A stretch of DNA of 28,118 bases, from the NCBI GenBank assembly GCA_937996705.1, contig CALKUQ010000026.1, positions 1 through 28,118 of the forward strand, read 5' to 3'. Position numbers and translations under genes: made by a program. Origin of the DNA: an uncultured Chlamydiae bacterium. GTDB lineage: Bacteria; Chlamydiota; Chlamydiia; Chlamydiales; 2-12-FULL-49-11. Position 1 is the stretch's first letter, and every line of letters starts with the position of its first letter. The notes under the pieces are model-generated. The model made no database searches. It was not told where the DNA came from and worked only from the letters and a program-made list of their open reading frames with translations. Positions 15,800 through 23,932 of the stretch are shown here, piece by piece.

Positions 15800-16923
15800 T
15801 TTTGCTCTTGCTTCACGCTCTTACTAGCATCGGTCTGCATGTCCCAAAACTGTTCTTTTATGTTTCGACTCGGATGATTTTTGGACAAATTTTTGGACTG
15901 GGATTGACCATTTTTTTAGGAAAATTTTTTATAAGAAAATTGTATGAATTAAAGATAGGTCATACAGTTAGAGTCTCAGACGTTCCTGCCTTGTCTGAGC
16001 AATACCAAAAAAGTGTAACAGTCCCTTCTATGGGGGGCATTTTGTTTATCACTTCCATTCTTCTCTCTAGTTTACTTTGGATGGACTTTGCCTCCCCATT
16101 CTCCTGGATTTTAATTCTCTCTATGGTTTGGATGGGAGCCATTGGCTTTGTGGATGATTTGGCAAAAATTAGAAAAGGGAAGTCGTTTGGGATTCCTGGT
16201 AGAACTAAATTTGTTTTGCAGGTTCTCTTTTCTTTGTTGTTAAGTGTCTATATGTTTTCCTCTCTTGACCTACACCCCCCTGCAGTAGACTATGCAGCGC
16301 AGTACTATATTCCATTTTTTAAAAAACCGATCATTGTGAGTGGAGGAATAGGGATTGTTTGCGCTGCCTTATTAACAATTTTTGTCATTACAGGATCGAC
16401 AAACGCCGTTAACTTGAGTGATGGTCTGGATGGCTTAGCTGCAGGTCTTGCACTATTTGTAGCAATGGTCCTTGCAATTGTTGCGTTTCTTTCAAATAAC
16501 GTAGAAATTTCTAATTATCTCAATATTTTGTACATTGAAGGGAGTGCAGAAATAGCAGTCTTTCTTTGTACTCTTATGGGGGCGTTGCTAGGCTTTTTAT
16601 GGTATAACGGCTATCCTGCGCAAATTTTTATGGGGGATACCGGCTCTCTTGCGATAGGGGCTGTTTTAGGAGTCTCTGCCGTGCTCCTCCGAAGGGAATT
16701 TCTGTATGCTCTTGTTGGAGGCGTCTTTGTAATGGAAACGCTTTCAGTTATCCTTCAGGTGGCGAGTTTTAAATATCGAAGGGGCAAGCGTATATTTCTT
16801 TGCGCCCCGATCCATCACCACTTTCAAATGAAGGGTTGGCACGAGATGAAAGTTGTTATTAGATTTTGGATGATCGGTCTTCTCCTAGCCCTTATAGGTC
16901 TTGCCTCTCTAAAAATCCAATAA
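15796..16923 (+). CDS. mraY: Phospho-N-acetylmuramoyl-pentapeptide-transferase
   Basis: MraY moves phospho-MurNAc-pentapeptide from UDP to undecaprenyl phosphate in the inner membrane, making lipid I. The 375-residue protein has about ten membrane segments. The catalytic signatures are PSMGGILF, GFVDDLAKI (the DD pair), NLSDGLDGLAAGLA, FMGDTGSLAIGA and the cytoplasmic HHHFQMKGW loop. The start is a GTG at 15796 that overlaps the murF stop by 4 bases, implying coupled translation. It is about 15 residues longer than E. coli MraY, mostly at the N-terminus. In chlamydiae murD normally follows directly; here the next plus-strand gene is more than 4 kb away. Confidence 0.96.
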   Translation: MILLLLHALTSIGLHVPKLFFYVSTRMIFGQIFGLGLTIFLGKFFIRKLYELKIGHTVRVSDVPALSEQYQKSVTVPSMGGILFITSILLSSLLWMDFASPFSWILILSMVWMGAIGFVDDLAKIRKGKSFGIPGRTKFVLQVLFSLLLSVYMFSSLDLHPPAVDYAAQYYIPFFKKPIIVSGGIGIVCAALLTIFVITGSTNAVNLSDGLDGLAAGLALFVAMVLAIVAFLSNNVEISNYLNILYIEGSAEIAVFLCTLMGALLGFLWYNGYPAQIFMGDTGSLAIGAVLGVSAVLLRREFLYALVGGVFVMETLSVILQVASFKYRRGKRIFLCAPIHHHFQMKGWHEMKVVIRFWMIGLLLALIGLASLKIQ

Positions 16924-16940
16924 AAAGATTGAAAAGATTG
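16923..16940 (+). repeat. 9-bp direct tandem duplication after mraY
   Basis: AAAAGATTG occurs twice in direct succession (16923-16931 and 16932-16940), starting on the last base of the mraY stop codon. This is where the foreign block begins. It might be a scar of insertion or a simple slippage duplication. Confidence 0.6.
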
Positions 16941-16965
16941 AGCGGCTGACCCCTAAATTTTATTG

Positions 16966-18525
16966 TTACAAAGCAGGCCAAGGAAAATTTGCGGGGAGGG
17001 CATTTGTTATATCGATTTTTTCTTTCAGTTTGCGGTGAAGGCGGAGGGCCTCTTTTTGTATTTCGGGAGATGTGTTTTGAAAGAGGAGGTTGTGAAGCTG
17101 GCCTGGGTCATTTTTAAGGTCATAGAGTTCGTATTCAAAGGAGCTCCCATCTTCGGAAAAGTAGACTGCGTAAGTGAGATCGCCTTCACGGATGGCGCGG
17201 ATATGTCCGGCTGAGACATTTTGAGGAAGCATAAAGACGTCATCGTAGGCGAAGAGAATTGAGTCTTGGACGGTGGTGTGTGGGTTTTTAAGGATGGGCA
17301 CAATGCTGACCCCTTTTCCATAATGAGTGAAATTGACCATACCAGCTAATTCGGCTAGTGTAGGCATTAGATCAAGGTGTGAATAAAAAGCGTCAGTGGA
17401 ATGCGGGTGAGGAAAAAGCTTTGGATTTGAGATGACGAGGGGAATATGAATCATCTCTTCATATACTGTGTACGATTTTTCGCGCATCCCGTGAGAGAGA
17501 CCTAACTCTCCATGGTCTGCTGTCCGAATAATAAGAGTCTTGTCTGTTAATTTTAAGTGATCAAGAGTGTCTAAGATTGTATTGATTTGATCGTCTATTT
17601 TTTTATTCAGATAGGCGTAAAATTTGACATACTCTTCTTCTGATTGTTTGTCAGGAAGAGGGGAAGCCTGGTCATATGCTTGCTTTGCCTTTAATTGGAC
17701 AGACGGTTTAGTCAATAGATCATCAGCATAGTTTTTTGGTAAATCGATATTGAGGTGGATAAAGTCTTCTTTTTTATAGCCAGAAGCCTCTAAATCTGTT
17801 GGATAGACCCAAACATCATGTGGATTGACAAGAGAGATAAAAAGGCAGAAGGGTTTATCTGATTTAGATGCTTTTTCCAGGTAGTCTATAATACTTTCGC
17901 CAAATCCTTGCGTCTGTTTTGTATTGCCTGGTGTTACCCCTTTTATGTATCTACTATCATTATCTGCGTAACCACCACCGAGAGTTGTTAACCCTTTGTC
18001 ATGATCTGAAAGGGCATTACCAGCATCGGGTGGATTCCAGCCACTCAAACCATACTGCTCTTGAAGATTTGCAATATCTGCCTCTGTCCAATTTCTGCCC
18101 CCATTAAGGGCATGACTTAAATGCCACTTCCCTTTCCAAGCCACATCATAATCTGCACGCTCTGAAAGGAGAGCGCCAATATCCATTAACTCTTTCTCTG
18201 AAGGTAAATTTCTCTTAGTAGGCGTTGTTGGAATCTGATTGATCCCAGAAAATTCACTACTTATTAGAACAGCCCTGCTTGGAGAACACTCGCATGCTGC
18301 TGTGTAGGCTTTGTGAAAGGTCATTCCATGTTTCTTCAAACGATTCATGGCTACAAGATTTTTCTCGTGCCACCCCTCTGGCCAATGTGCTGGATACCTT
18401 TCCTGATCGGTCAAAATCACAACAATATTTGGCCTTTTTGGCAAATGGCCGTGACGCTCCTTAGTATCTTTAGAGCACCCTGCTAACGCCACTGAAATAA
18501 CAAATATCTGGAGAAAATACCTCAT
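16966..18525 (-). CDS. Sulfatase-family lipoprotein
   Basis: This protein belongs to the alkaline phosphatase/sulfatase superfamily. From the ATG at 18525 it starts with a lipoprotein signal peptide ending in LAGC (lipid-attachment Cys17). It continues with the metal-binding strand NIVVILTDQERY and then CSPSR (residues 80-84), the C-x-P-S-R sequence whose cysteine becomes formylglycine. Later TADHGELGLSHGMREK supplies further metal ligands. It would hydrolyse sulfate esters at the cell surface or periplasm; the substrate is unknown. Activity needs a formylglycine-generating enzyme encoded elsewhere. Starts at 18552 and 18585 are also possible, and none has a good ribosome-binding site. It follows the 743-aa gene on the same strand and converges on mraY. 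Confidence 0.87.
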   Translation of the reverse strand: MRYFLQIFVISVALAGCSKDTKERHGHLPKRPNIVVILTDQERYPAHWPEGWHEKNLVAMNRLKKHGMTFHKAYTAACECSPSRAVLISSEFSGINQIPTTPTKRNLPSEKELMDIGALLSERADYDVAWKGKWHLSHALNGGRNWTEADIANLQEQYGLSGWNPPDAGNALSDHDKGLTTLGGGYADNDSRYIKGVTPGNTKQTQGFGESIIDYLEKASKSDKPFCLFISLVNPHDVWVYPTDLEASGYKKEDFIHLNIDLPKNYADDLLTKPSVQLKAKQAYDQASPLPDKQSEEEYVKFYAYLNKKIDDQINTILDTLDHLKLTDKTLIIRTADHGELGLSHGMREKSYTVYEEMIHIPLVISNPKLFPHPHSTDAFYSHLDLMPTLAELAGMVNFTHYGKGVSIVPILKNPHTTVQDSILFAYDDVFMLPQNVSAGHIRAIREGDLTYAVYFSEDGSSFEYELYDLKNDPGQLHNLLFQNTSPEIQKEALRLHRKLKEKIDITNALPANFPWPAL

Positions 18526-18556
18526 AAAATTTATTTTATCAGCATTTCTCATTTTT

Positions 18557-20788
18557 TTATATAAAATAGAGGTGATCAAGCTCATCTACGTAAACAATCT
18601 GAGTATCTCTACCGCTATCGAATTTGCCCACAGAGATTGATTCTAGGGGGGTGGTTTTCCAGATTTCCTTGGATGAGCAGTCCCAGCTCCAGATAGTAGC
18701 TGTTTTTTTATCAACATAACTAATTCCGAAGCATTGAATATTATGGTCTGCATAAGTAACTGAATCGTCTAGAAGGTTGATATAAATTGCCCGTCCTGTA
18801 GAGTAACTGCCATCAAAAAGAACGCAGTATCCATTTTCCGTAATGCAATCTATGCTATCTGCTTCTTTGGTTAATGGGATGATTTTTTCAACTGGAGAGA
18901 CGACCTCATTTGTACAAAGTAGTGACTGCATGGTAAAAATTGAACCTTGTGTATTCGCTGGATCAGGTTTGATTAGGCATAATTTACCTTTGATTCCCTT
19001 GGCGCTGATTGCCCCCTCAATTGTGAGAGTTCCCCCTGTCGGACTAATTAACAATAAGGGATGTCTTGAAAGCATCAATCCAAATCCTATATGAGTGTCA
19101 TACAGATCAGGACGTCCTTTAGGATAGGGGATTCTAAAGGACTCAATTAAATTACCAGAGTCGATGGTTCCGCCAATAAGTAAAGATTCATCAGCTGTTT
19201 CACGTTTATGATAGGAAAACCCTGAGTCACAAAATTGCAAAGCTTTGTCAGTGTGATGAGGCTGTTTCAGACTTAAAAATTCGTGGTGAATATCGCCTGT
19301 TTTAGGGTCAATGAATAAAGTCTGGGCGCTCTCTTTAAATTTCAAGGTAATGAACTCACCCTTCTCATCCAAGGTATAGGTTGTTCCATCCATTCCAGAA
19401 AATCCGCTGATGCATACTCCCATAGGTCCTCTTATAAACGGATCTTTCGTAGGTGTTGGCATTAAGGGAATCGCCCATACAAGTCTTTCTGTATGCAAAT
19501 CATAAGCTAATAGATGTGCAGGAACTTTTTTTCCAGCTCCTACAAATTTTGTATCATGGGCGCCGATGATGAGTGAGCCATGGACAAAGACCTTTTTCGA
19601 AGCATTAAAAGAGAGTCTTTTAACAAATTCAGGATCTAAAGATATGCCTCTTTGAAGGTTGGGAATAGGGCATCCAAAGACATATGTAAGCTGATACAAA
19701 TCAATTTGATCGGGGAAATTCTCTTGTAAAAGATAAAAATAGGGGATTGCATTTCTGAGCGGTTTTTCAGTAACAGCACTGTAGAAATAACTTCCTAGCT
19801 CAGATGTTTTTGGATCTGAACTGCTGCGTATCGCATCTGCAATCAACGATTTTGATTCTTCACGAATAGATTCAAATAGTTGCTGAAGGTGGTGAATTTT
19901 ATTGGGCCATGAAGTGAATGGAATTTCTTTTACAAGAAAAACTAAGCAGTCTATAAATCTATTTGTTGCAATGTCGTCTAAGATGTTCATAAATAGAGTG
20001 GTATCAAGCCTTGAGTCTCTAAAGTGTAACAGTTCCACGAGCATAACTCCAACTCGAACTTCAATGTCTCCTTTTAAAAACGTGGAGAGAACTTCTTTAA
20101 GGCTCTCTTGATTAAAGCTCTCTTTGGCGGGAATTTCGTAGTTGAGGTCTGCTTTAGTTTTTAAAAGCCAAAGAAAATAATACCCTGCTTTAAGGTTCGT
20201 TGCATACTCCTTTTTAAGTGCTCGTAAAGTCTCTTGAATCTCTTTTAACTCAATTTCTTGAACCAATTCTGAAAATTTAGCATTTAATGTAATCTCATCC
20301 ATCCACTCTTCATTAGAGTGCATTAAATATTGAAAAAAAAAGGGGCTATAACTTTTGATTACAGTCTCAAATGTAGTTTTTACTTCAGGGCCTGCAATTT
20401 TTGAAAACGGAAATCCAGACTCACAAACATTTTTAAAGCGATAGGAATTTTTGGAGGCAAATTTTGCAAGTTTTTTAGCAAGTCTTTCAGAAGGATCGAT
20501 TTCCACTTTCACATGCTTTACAGAGACTCCCTCATTATCTTCTTTGTCGGAGCCATCTGAAGCGCCTGCTATAAGAGTCGTTGTGGAAATACCAGCCGTT
20601 ACTGTTCCTTTAGCCTCTTTAGCCAATTGTTTGTTATGGATAGTACTTAGTGCGACATGGGAGAATAAATCACAGGCAACTCGTAGGTTGCTATCCAAAA
20701 CTTTTACACGATCTGTAGAGGTTCTTGCCCAGTCCTTTTGGATTGCATCATATAAAATTCCTGTTACATCTAATCCAAGGCTATCCAC
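18557..20788 (-). CDS. Hypothetical 743-aa protein, possible C-terminal beta-propeller
   Basis: I do not recognise this 743-residue protein. The N-terminal 420 residues or so are mainly alpha-helical, with a Gly/Ala/Ser-Thr-rich linker near residues 60-85 (GTVTAGISTTTLIAGASDGS). The C-terminal 320 residues alternate short beta strands with turns and Trp/Gly patterns (LVWAIPLMP, TIWSWDCSS, FGISYVDKKTAT, DTQIVYVDELDHLYFI), compatible with a beta-propeller. No signal peptide or membrane helix is visible. The start is a GTG at 20788 with GGAAAGAG upstream, and a promoter lies at 20836-20863. The sulfatase gene follows immediately, so the pair may form a two-gene operon, perhaps acquired together. 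Confidence 0.7.
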   Translation of the reverse strand: MDSLGLDVTGILYDAIQKDWARTSTDRVKVLDSNLRVACDLFSHVALSTIHNKQLAKEAKGTVTAGISTTTLIAGASDGSDKEDNEGVSVKHVKVEIDPSERLAKKLAKFASKNSYRFKNVCESGFPFSKIAGPEVKTTFETVIKSYSPFFFQYLMHSNEEWMDEITLNAKFSELVQEIELKEIQETLRALKKEYATNLKAGYYFLWLLKTKADLNYEIPAKESFNQESLKEVLSTFLKGDIEVRVGVMLVELLHFRDSRLDTTLFMNILDDIATNRFIDCLVFLVKEIPFTSWPNKIHHLQQLFESIREESKSLIADAIRSSSDPKTSELGSYFYSAVTEKPLRNAIPYFYLLQENFPDQIDLYQLTYVFGCPIPNLQRGISLDPEFVKRLSFNASKKVFVHGSLIIGAHDTKFVGAGKKVPAHLLAYDLHTERLVWAIPLMPTPTKDPFIRGPMGVCISGFSGMDGTTYTLDEKGEFITLKFKESAQTLFIDPKTGDIHHEFLSLKQPHHTDKALQFCDSGFSYHKRETADESLLIGGTIDSGNLIESFRIPYPKGRPDLYDTHIGFGLMLSRHPLLLISPTGGTLTIEGAISAKGIKGKLCLIKPDPANTQGSIFTMQSLLCTNEVVSPVEKIIPLTKEADSIDCITENGYCVLFDGSYSTGRAIYINLLDDSVTYADHNIQCFGISYVDKKTATIWSWDCSSKEIWKTTPLESISVGKFDSGRDTQIVYVDELDHLYFI

Positions 20789-20835
20789 TTTACTCTTTCC
20801 ATTTTTTAAGAATTTATAAGGTTTTAGTAGGAGAA

Positions 20836-20863
20836 ATTATATTGAGAATTTCATTAAAATCAA
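20836..20863 (-). promoter_or_regulatory. Predicted promoter of the 743-aa protein/sulfatase pair
   Basis: On the minus strand TTGATT (20863-20858) and a perfect TATAAT (20841-20836) are 16 bases apart. Transcription would start near 20829, about 40 bases before the GTG start. Confidence 0.55.
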
Positions 20864-20906
20864 GTTTTTAGAAGTTTTTTGGTGTTGGTGGAGTGTGGAT
20901 GAACGG

Positions 20907-21022
20907 AGCTTGAGGGTCAGACGTGAAATACTGAAAAAATCTTAACAAATAGACTCAAGGATCCCACCTAAAATTTCGAAATATTAAGATTTTTTCAGTA
21001 TTTCACGTCTGACCCTCAAGCT
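20907..21022. repeat. Perfect 39-bp inverted repeat with 38-bp spacer
   Basis: The left arm (20907-20945, beginning AGCTTGAGGGTCAGACGTGA) is repeated exactly in reverse complement at 20984-21022. The 38-bp spacer contains a smaller TTTCGAAA palindrome. The 116-bp unit fills much of the 314-bp region between the divergent 743-aa and F-box/ankyrin genes (20789-21102), which otherwise holds only the promoter at 20836-20863. It could be a miniature inverted-repeat element, a cruciform or hairpin regulator, or a recombination site. No target-site duplication or outward T-tract was seen. Confidence 0.9.
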
Positions 21023-21102
21023 TCTTTGGTTGTAATAAAATTTCTCGGATGATAGATTAGATCGATTTTAAATAATTGTTTTTGATTCGAAATAAGGATG
21101 AT

Positions 21103-22776
21103 ATGAATAATATTGCTTGTCTCAACAATTATATTGCAATTCGTAATGGTAATGAGGTGGATCAAATTCGGTCTTGCCAATTAAAACCTCGGTCCGAATC
21201 AGCTCTTTCCACGTTAAGGAAAATGGAGGCCCTTTTAAAAGCAAAAAAATGCATTTATAGCGATTCCTTAATAAAGGAGTTAGCTACTTCGATTCGTGAC
21301 CGATTTTTTCAGAAAAGCTCAAAAGTTTCCTGGATTCGGAGATTTTTTGGAAGGGTTGCTAAAAAGGAGAGGGAGGTTGATGAGGTATTTGGCAGGATTC
21401 TTGCCCATAGAGAATCAAATTTGCAGGCGCGATTACCCGAGCTTCCGTTACTGCCACCTCTTTTTGTAAGAGGCGTCGCCGATTTTTTATCGATAGAAGA
21501 TTTAGTTCGATGCAGTGAGGTGAATAGGGAGACTCATGCTGCAATCCCGGAAGGACGACTGAAAATAGCAAAGGCTCAGGGGTTAGGGTATAGGGGAAGT
21601 GATTTAAAAGAGGCCCTTGAATATTTAAAACCATTTGAATTCCCCCTTTTGTATAGAAAAGAATTCGATCTTATTAAACAAACGTTTAGAGAGAATGTGG
21701 AAGAGTTTGTTAACGTAGCTACCTTGGAGGAATTGCAACGTCAGATATCTCAAATTGATCAGGAGATTAAAGAGACTCTCTTGAGTAAAATAATGCTGTA
21801 TGCAATCGTTTTTGATAGCGAAATTATGAGTGGGGTTAAACTTTTGCAGCTTGCTCTAACTTGTGGAGGTAATCCGAATCACTATCCTAATCATCCAGCT
21901 GATTTTCTTAAGATTAGTCCAACACTAACTGTACGATTCAGATTTAATGGAAATACGCCGTTTTTGCTTTTACCCTGTGTTTATACGGAAGTAAAAGAGA
22001 GAAGTGAGCTTACTAGACTTCTTTTGATGTGGGGGGCAGATCCGAGTATACAATCGCGTTGCGGCAAACAAATAATGGCACATCAACTTGCGGCTTATCA
22101 TGGATACTTGGAAGTGCTAAAATTATTAATTGGAAAAATTGACAGAAGGCATATCGATCATTATAGTGATCAGTACATGCCAGGATTGCATTGCGCTTGT
22201 GATCGGAATCATTTTGAGAGTGTAAAAGTTCTTGTTGAAGCGGGCGCGGATGTCAATTTATTTTTACAAGGGGAGCATCCCAAAAAAGGTTCTCCCCTGT
22301 TTTACGTAGCTGATAGGGGAGATTATGTAGATATTGCAGCCTATCTTATCTCAAAGGGAGCAAATGTGAATGAAACAAGGTTAGGTCTTCAATCTCCTAT
22401 TTTTCCAGCGATTACGATAAATTGTTTAGGCCTTGTAAAGCTTTTTGCCCCTCGCGTGAGCGATATAAATCGAGTATCGCAAGTCGGGAAAACACCTCTT
22501 TACAGAGCATGCGAGGACGGTCGCGTTGAAATGGTCAAAGTTCTTTTAGAGCAACCTCGGATTGATCCAAATGTTCCAAATACCGACGGTTCGTTACCTT
22601 TGTGCATTGCATCTGAAAAAGGATTTACAGAAATTGTCTCACTTCTAATTGAAAAGGGTGTCGGAGTTAATCATCTAGATCGTCTGCGACGCTCTGCTTT
22701 GTATTACGCGACTTTAGAAAACCGGATAGCAGTTATTAGAATTCTTCAACAGAGTGGCGCTTCGGATAGGGATTAA
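21103..22776 (+). CDS. F-box and ankyrin-repeat protein (putative host-directed effector)
   Basis: This 557-residue protein joins two eukaryote-like modules. Residues about 113-153 match an F-box: LPPLFVRGVADFLSIEDLV is followed by RCSEVNRETHAA, the usual LP-V-FLS-DL-VNR pattern. Ankyrin repeats fill roughly residues 240-557, for example AAYHGYLEVLKLLIG, FESVKVLVEAGADVN, TPLYRACEDGRVEMVKVLL and FTEIVSLLIEKGVGVN. In amoeba-associated bacteria, F-box proteins are thought to recruit host Skp1/cullin ubiquitin ligases, with the repeats selecting targets; this role is inferred. The start at 21103 has an AAGGA ribosome-binding site. A TTG at 21076 would add nine residues. The stop lies 4 bases before the murD ATG. 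Confidence 0.85.
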   Translation: MNNIACLNNYIAIRNGNEVDQIRSCQLKPRSESALSTLRKMEALLKAKKCIYSDSLIKELATSIRDRFFQKSSKVSWIRRFFGRVAKKEREVDEVFGRILAHRESNLQARLPELPLLPPLFVRGVADFLSIEDLVRCSEVNRETHAAIPEGRLKIAKAQGLGYRGSDLKEALEYLKPFEFPLLYRKEFDLIKQTFRENVEEFVNVATLEELQRQISQIDQEIKETLLSKIMLYAIVFDSEIMSGVKLLQLALTCGGNPNHYPNHPADFLKISPTLTVRFRFNGNTPFLLLPCVYTEVKERSELTRLLLMWGADPSIQSRCGKQIMAHQLAAYHGYLEVLKLLIGKIDRRHIDHYSDQYMPGLHCACDRNHFESVKVLVEAGADVNLFLQGEHPKKGSPLFYVADRGDYVDIAAYLISKGANVNETRLGLQSPIFPAITINCLGLVKLFAPRVSDINRVSQVGKTPLYRACEDGRVEMVKVLLEQPRIDPNVPNTDGSLPLCIASEKGFTEIVSLLIEKGVGVNHLDRLRRSALYYATLENRIAVIRILQQSGASDRD

Positions 22777-22780
22777 TGAG

Positions 22781-23932
22781 ATGAAAAAAGTTTTGGTAAT
22801 TGGGTTAGGACTCTCTGGAAGAGCGGCAGCTAAATATTTTTTAGAGAGGGGGATTGAGGTTGTTGGGGTTGATAGAGTTCCTACTAAAGAGGTATTTCTT
22901 GTCTACCCAGACGATCATGAGTTTGATCCCTTTGATTTTGATTTGGTGCTAATTTCTCCTGGAGTCGCTCTTCAACACCCGCTTGTTCAGAGGGCTAAAG
23001 GTGCGGGAATCGAAGTTATAGGTGAAGCGGAATTTGCTTTAAAACAGATGCGCGGACCGATTGTAGGAGTTACGGGATCGAACGGAAAGAGTACTCAGGT
23101 TGCTAGGATTGCCCATGTTTTGAGTCAAGCGGGGTTGAAGGCAAAAGCGCTAGGCAATATTGGAATACCTCTCATTTCTCAGACCGATTTTGATGGGATT
23201 GTGATTGCAGAATTGAGTTCTTTTCAGCTCGAAACCATGAGTTCGAAAGTATTTGATTTGGCGATGATTTTAAATTTGAGCCCCAATCATTTAGACCGGC
23301 ATGGGACGATGGAGAACTATTATGCTGCTAAAAAGCGGATAGCTCTTTGTGCAAAAGAGGGGGGTATATTTCTCAATGGTGTTGAATTGCAGTGGGATTT
23401 GCTTGAATTTGTTAAATTTACCTGTAAATATTTTGGTTTGGGAGAAGAGGAGATTTTAGCAGGGATACACTCATTTAAATCTTTGCCCCATAGGCTCGAG
23501 TTTGTTCGGGAGATCAAGGGAGTTCGTTGTTATAATGATAGCAAAGCGACTACTATGGAGGCAGTTTCTTACGCGGTTAGAAACTTAGAGAGGAATGTTG
23601 TTTTGATTGCAGGAGGACGTCATAAAGGGGGGAGTTTTTCTGTTTGGAATGAGAGCTTTGAAGGGAGAGTCAAAACTCTTATTTTGCTAGGTGAGGCAAA
23701 GGAGCTGATTGCGAGTCAAATTTCTTTACAAATTCCTATTTATTTTGTAGAAACTTTAGAAAAAGCAATTGAAAAAGGGTTGCAAGTAGCAAGCCAAGGT
23801 GATAATCTGATTTTATCTCCGGGATGTAGTAGTTATGACATGTTTCTTAACTTTGAAAAACGGGGTGAGGCGTATAAAAAAGGGTTAGAAAGTGAATCGA
23901 AGAGATACGATCCTGATTTCAGTGCTTGTTAA
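22781..23932 (+). CDS. murD: UDP-N-acetylmuramoylalanine--D-glutamate ligase, internally shortened
   Basis: MurD adds D-glutamate to UDP-MurNAc-L-Ala. Conserved parts are the N-terminal Rossmann motif VLVIGLGLSGRA, the ATP loop GVTGSNGKS (residues 96-104), ELSSFQLET (144-152), NHLDRHG (169-175), PHRLE (236-240), NDSKATT (252-258) and SPGCSSYDMF (346-355). The protein has 383 residues against 438 in E. coli. The distance from NHLDR to PHRLE is about 51 residues too short, and the central HNxxN motif of the Mur ligase domain is absent, with the join near FVKFTCKYFG (210-219). Either activity is altered or the sequence has an in-frame deletion. The start at 22781 is the ATG that begins MKKVLVIG; a GTG at 22754 would overlap the ankyrin gene. 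Confidence 0.92.
   Translation: MKKVLVIGLGLSGRAAAKYFLERGIEVVGVDRVPTKEVFLVYPDDHEFDPFDFDLVLISPGVALQHPLVQRAKGAGIEVIGEAEFALKQMRGPIVGVTGSNGKSTQVARIAHVLSQAGLKAKALGNIGIPLISQTDFDGIVIAELSSFQLETMSSKVFDLAMILNLSPNHLDRHGTMENYYAAKKRIALCAKEGGIFLNGVELQWDLLEFVKFTCKYFGLGEEEILAGIHSFKSLPHRLEFVREIKGVRCYNDSKATTMEAVSYAVRNLERNVVLIAGGRHKGGSFSVWNESFEGRVKTLILLGEAKELIASQISLQIPIYFVETLEKAIEKGLQVASQGDNLILSPGCSSYDMFLNFEKRGEAYKKGLESESKRYDPDFSAC

Noticed and set aside
20451..20819. 122-aa frame on the plus strand opposite the 743-aa gene
   Set aside because: Its Ser/Ala/Thr/Leu-rich composition is typical of an antisense shadow, and it has no ribosome-binding site or family motif.
20907..21022. Inverted repeat as a simple rho-independent terminator
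   Set aside because: Both flanking genes are transcribed away from it, the loop is 38 bases, and no T-tract follows either arm.
20907..21022. Inverted repeat as a CRISPR unit or intact insertion sequence
   Set aside because: There are only two inverted arms, no direct repeats with spacers, no cas or transposase gene nearby, and no target-site duplication.
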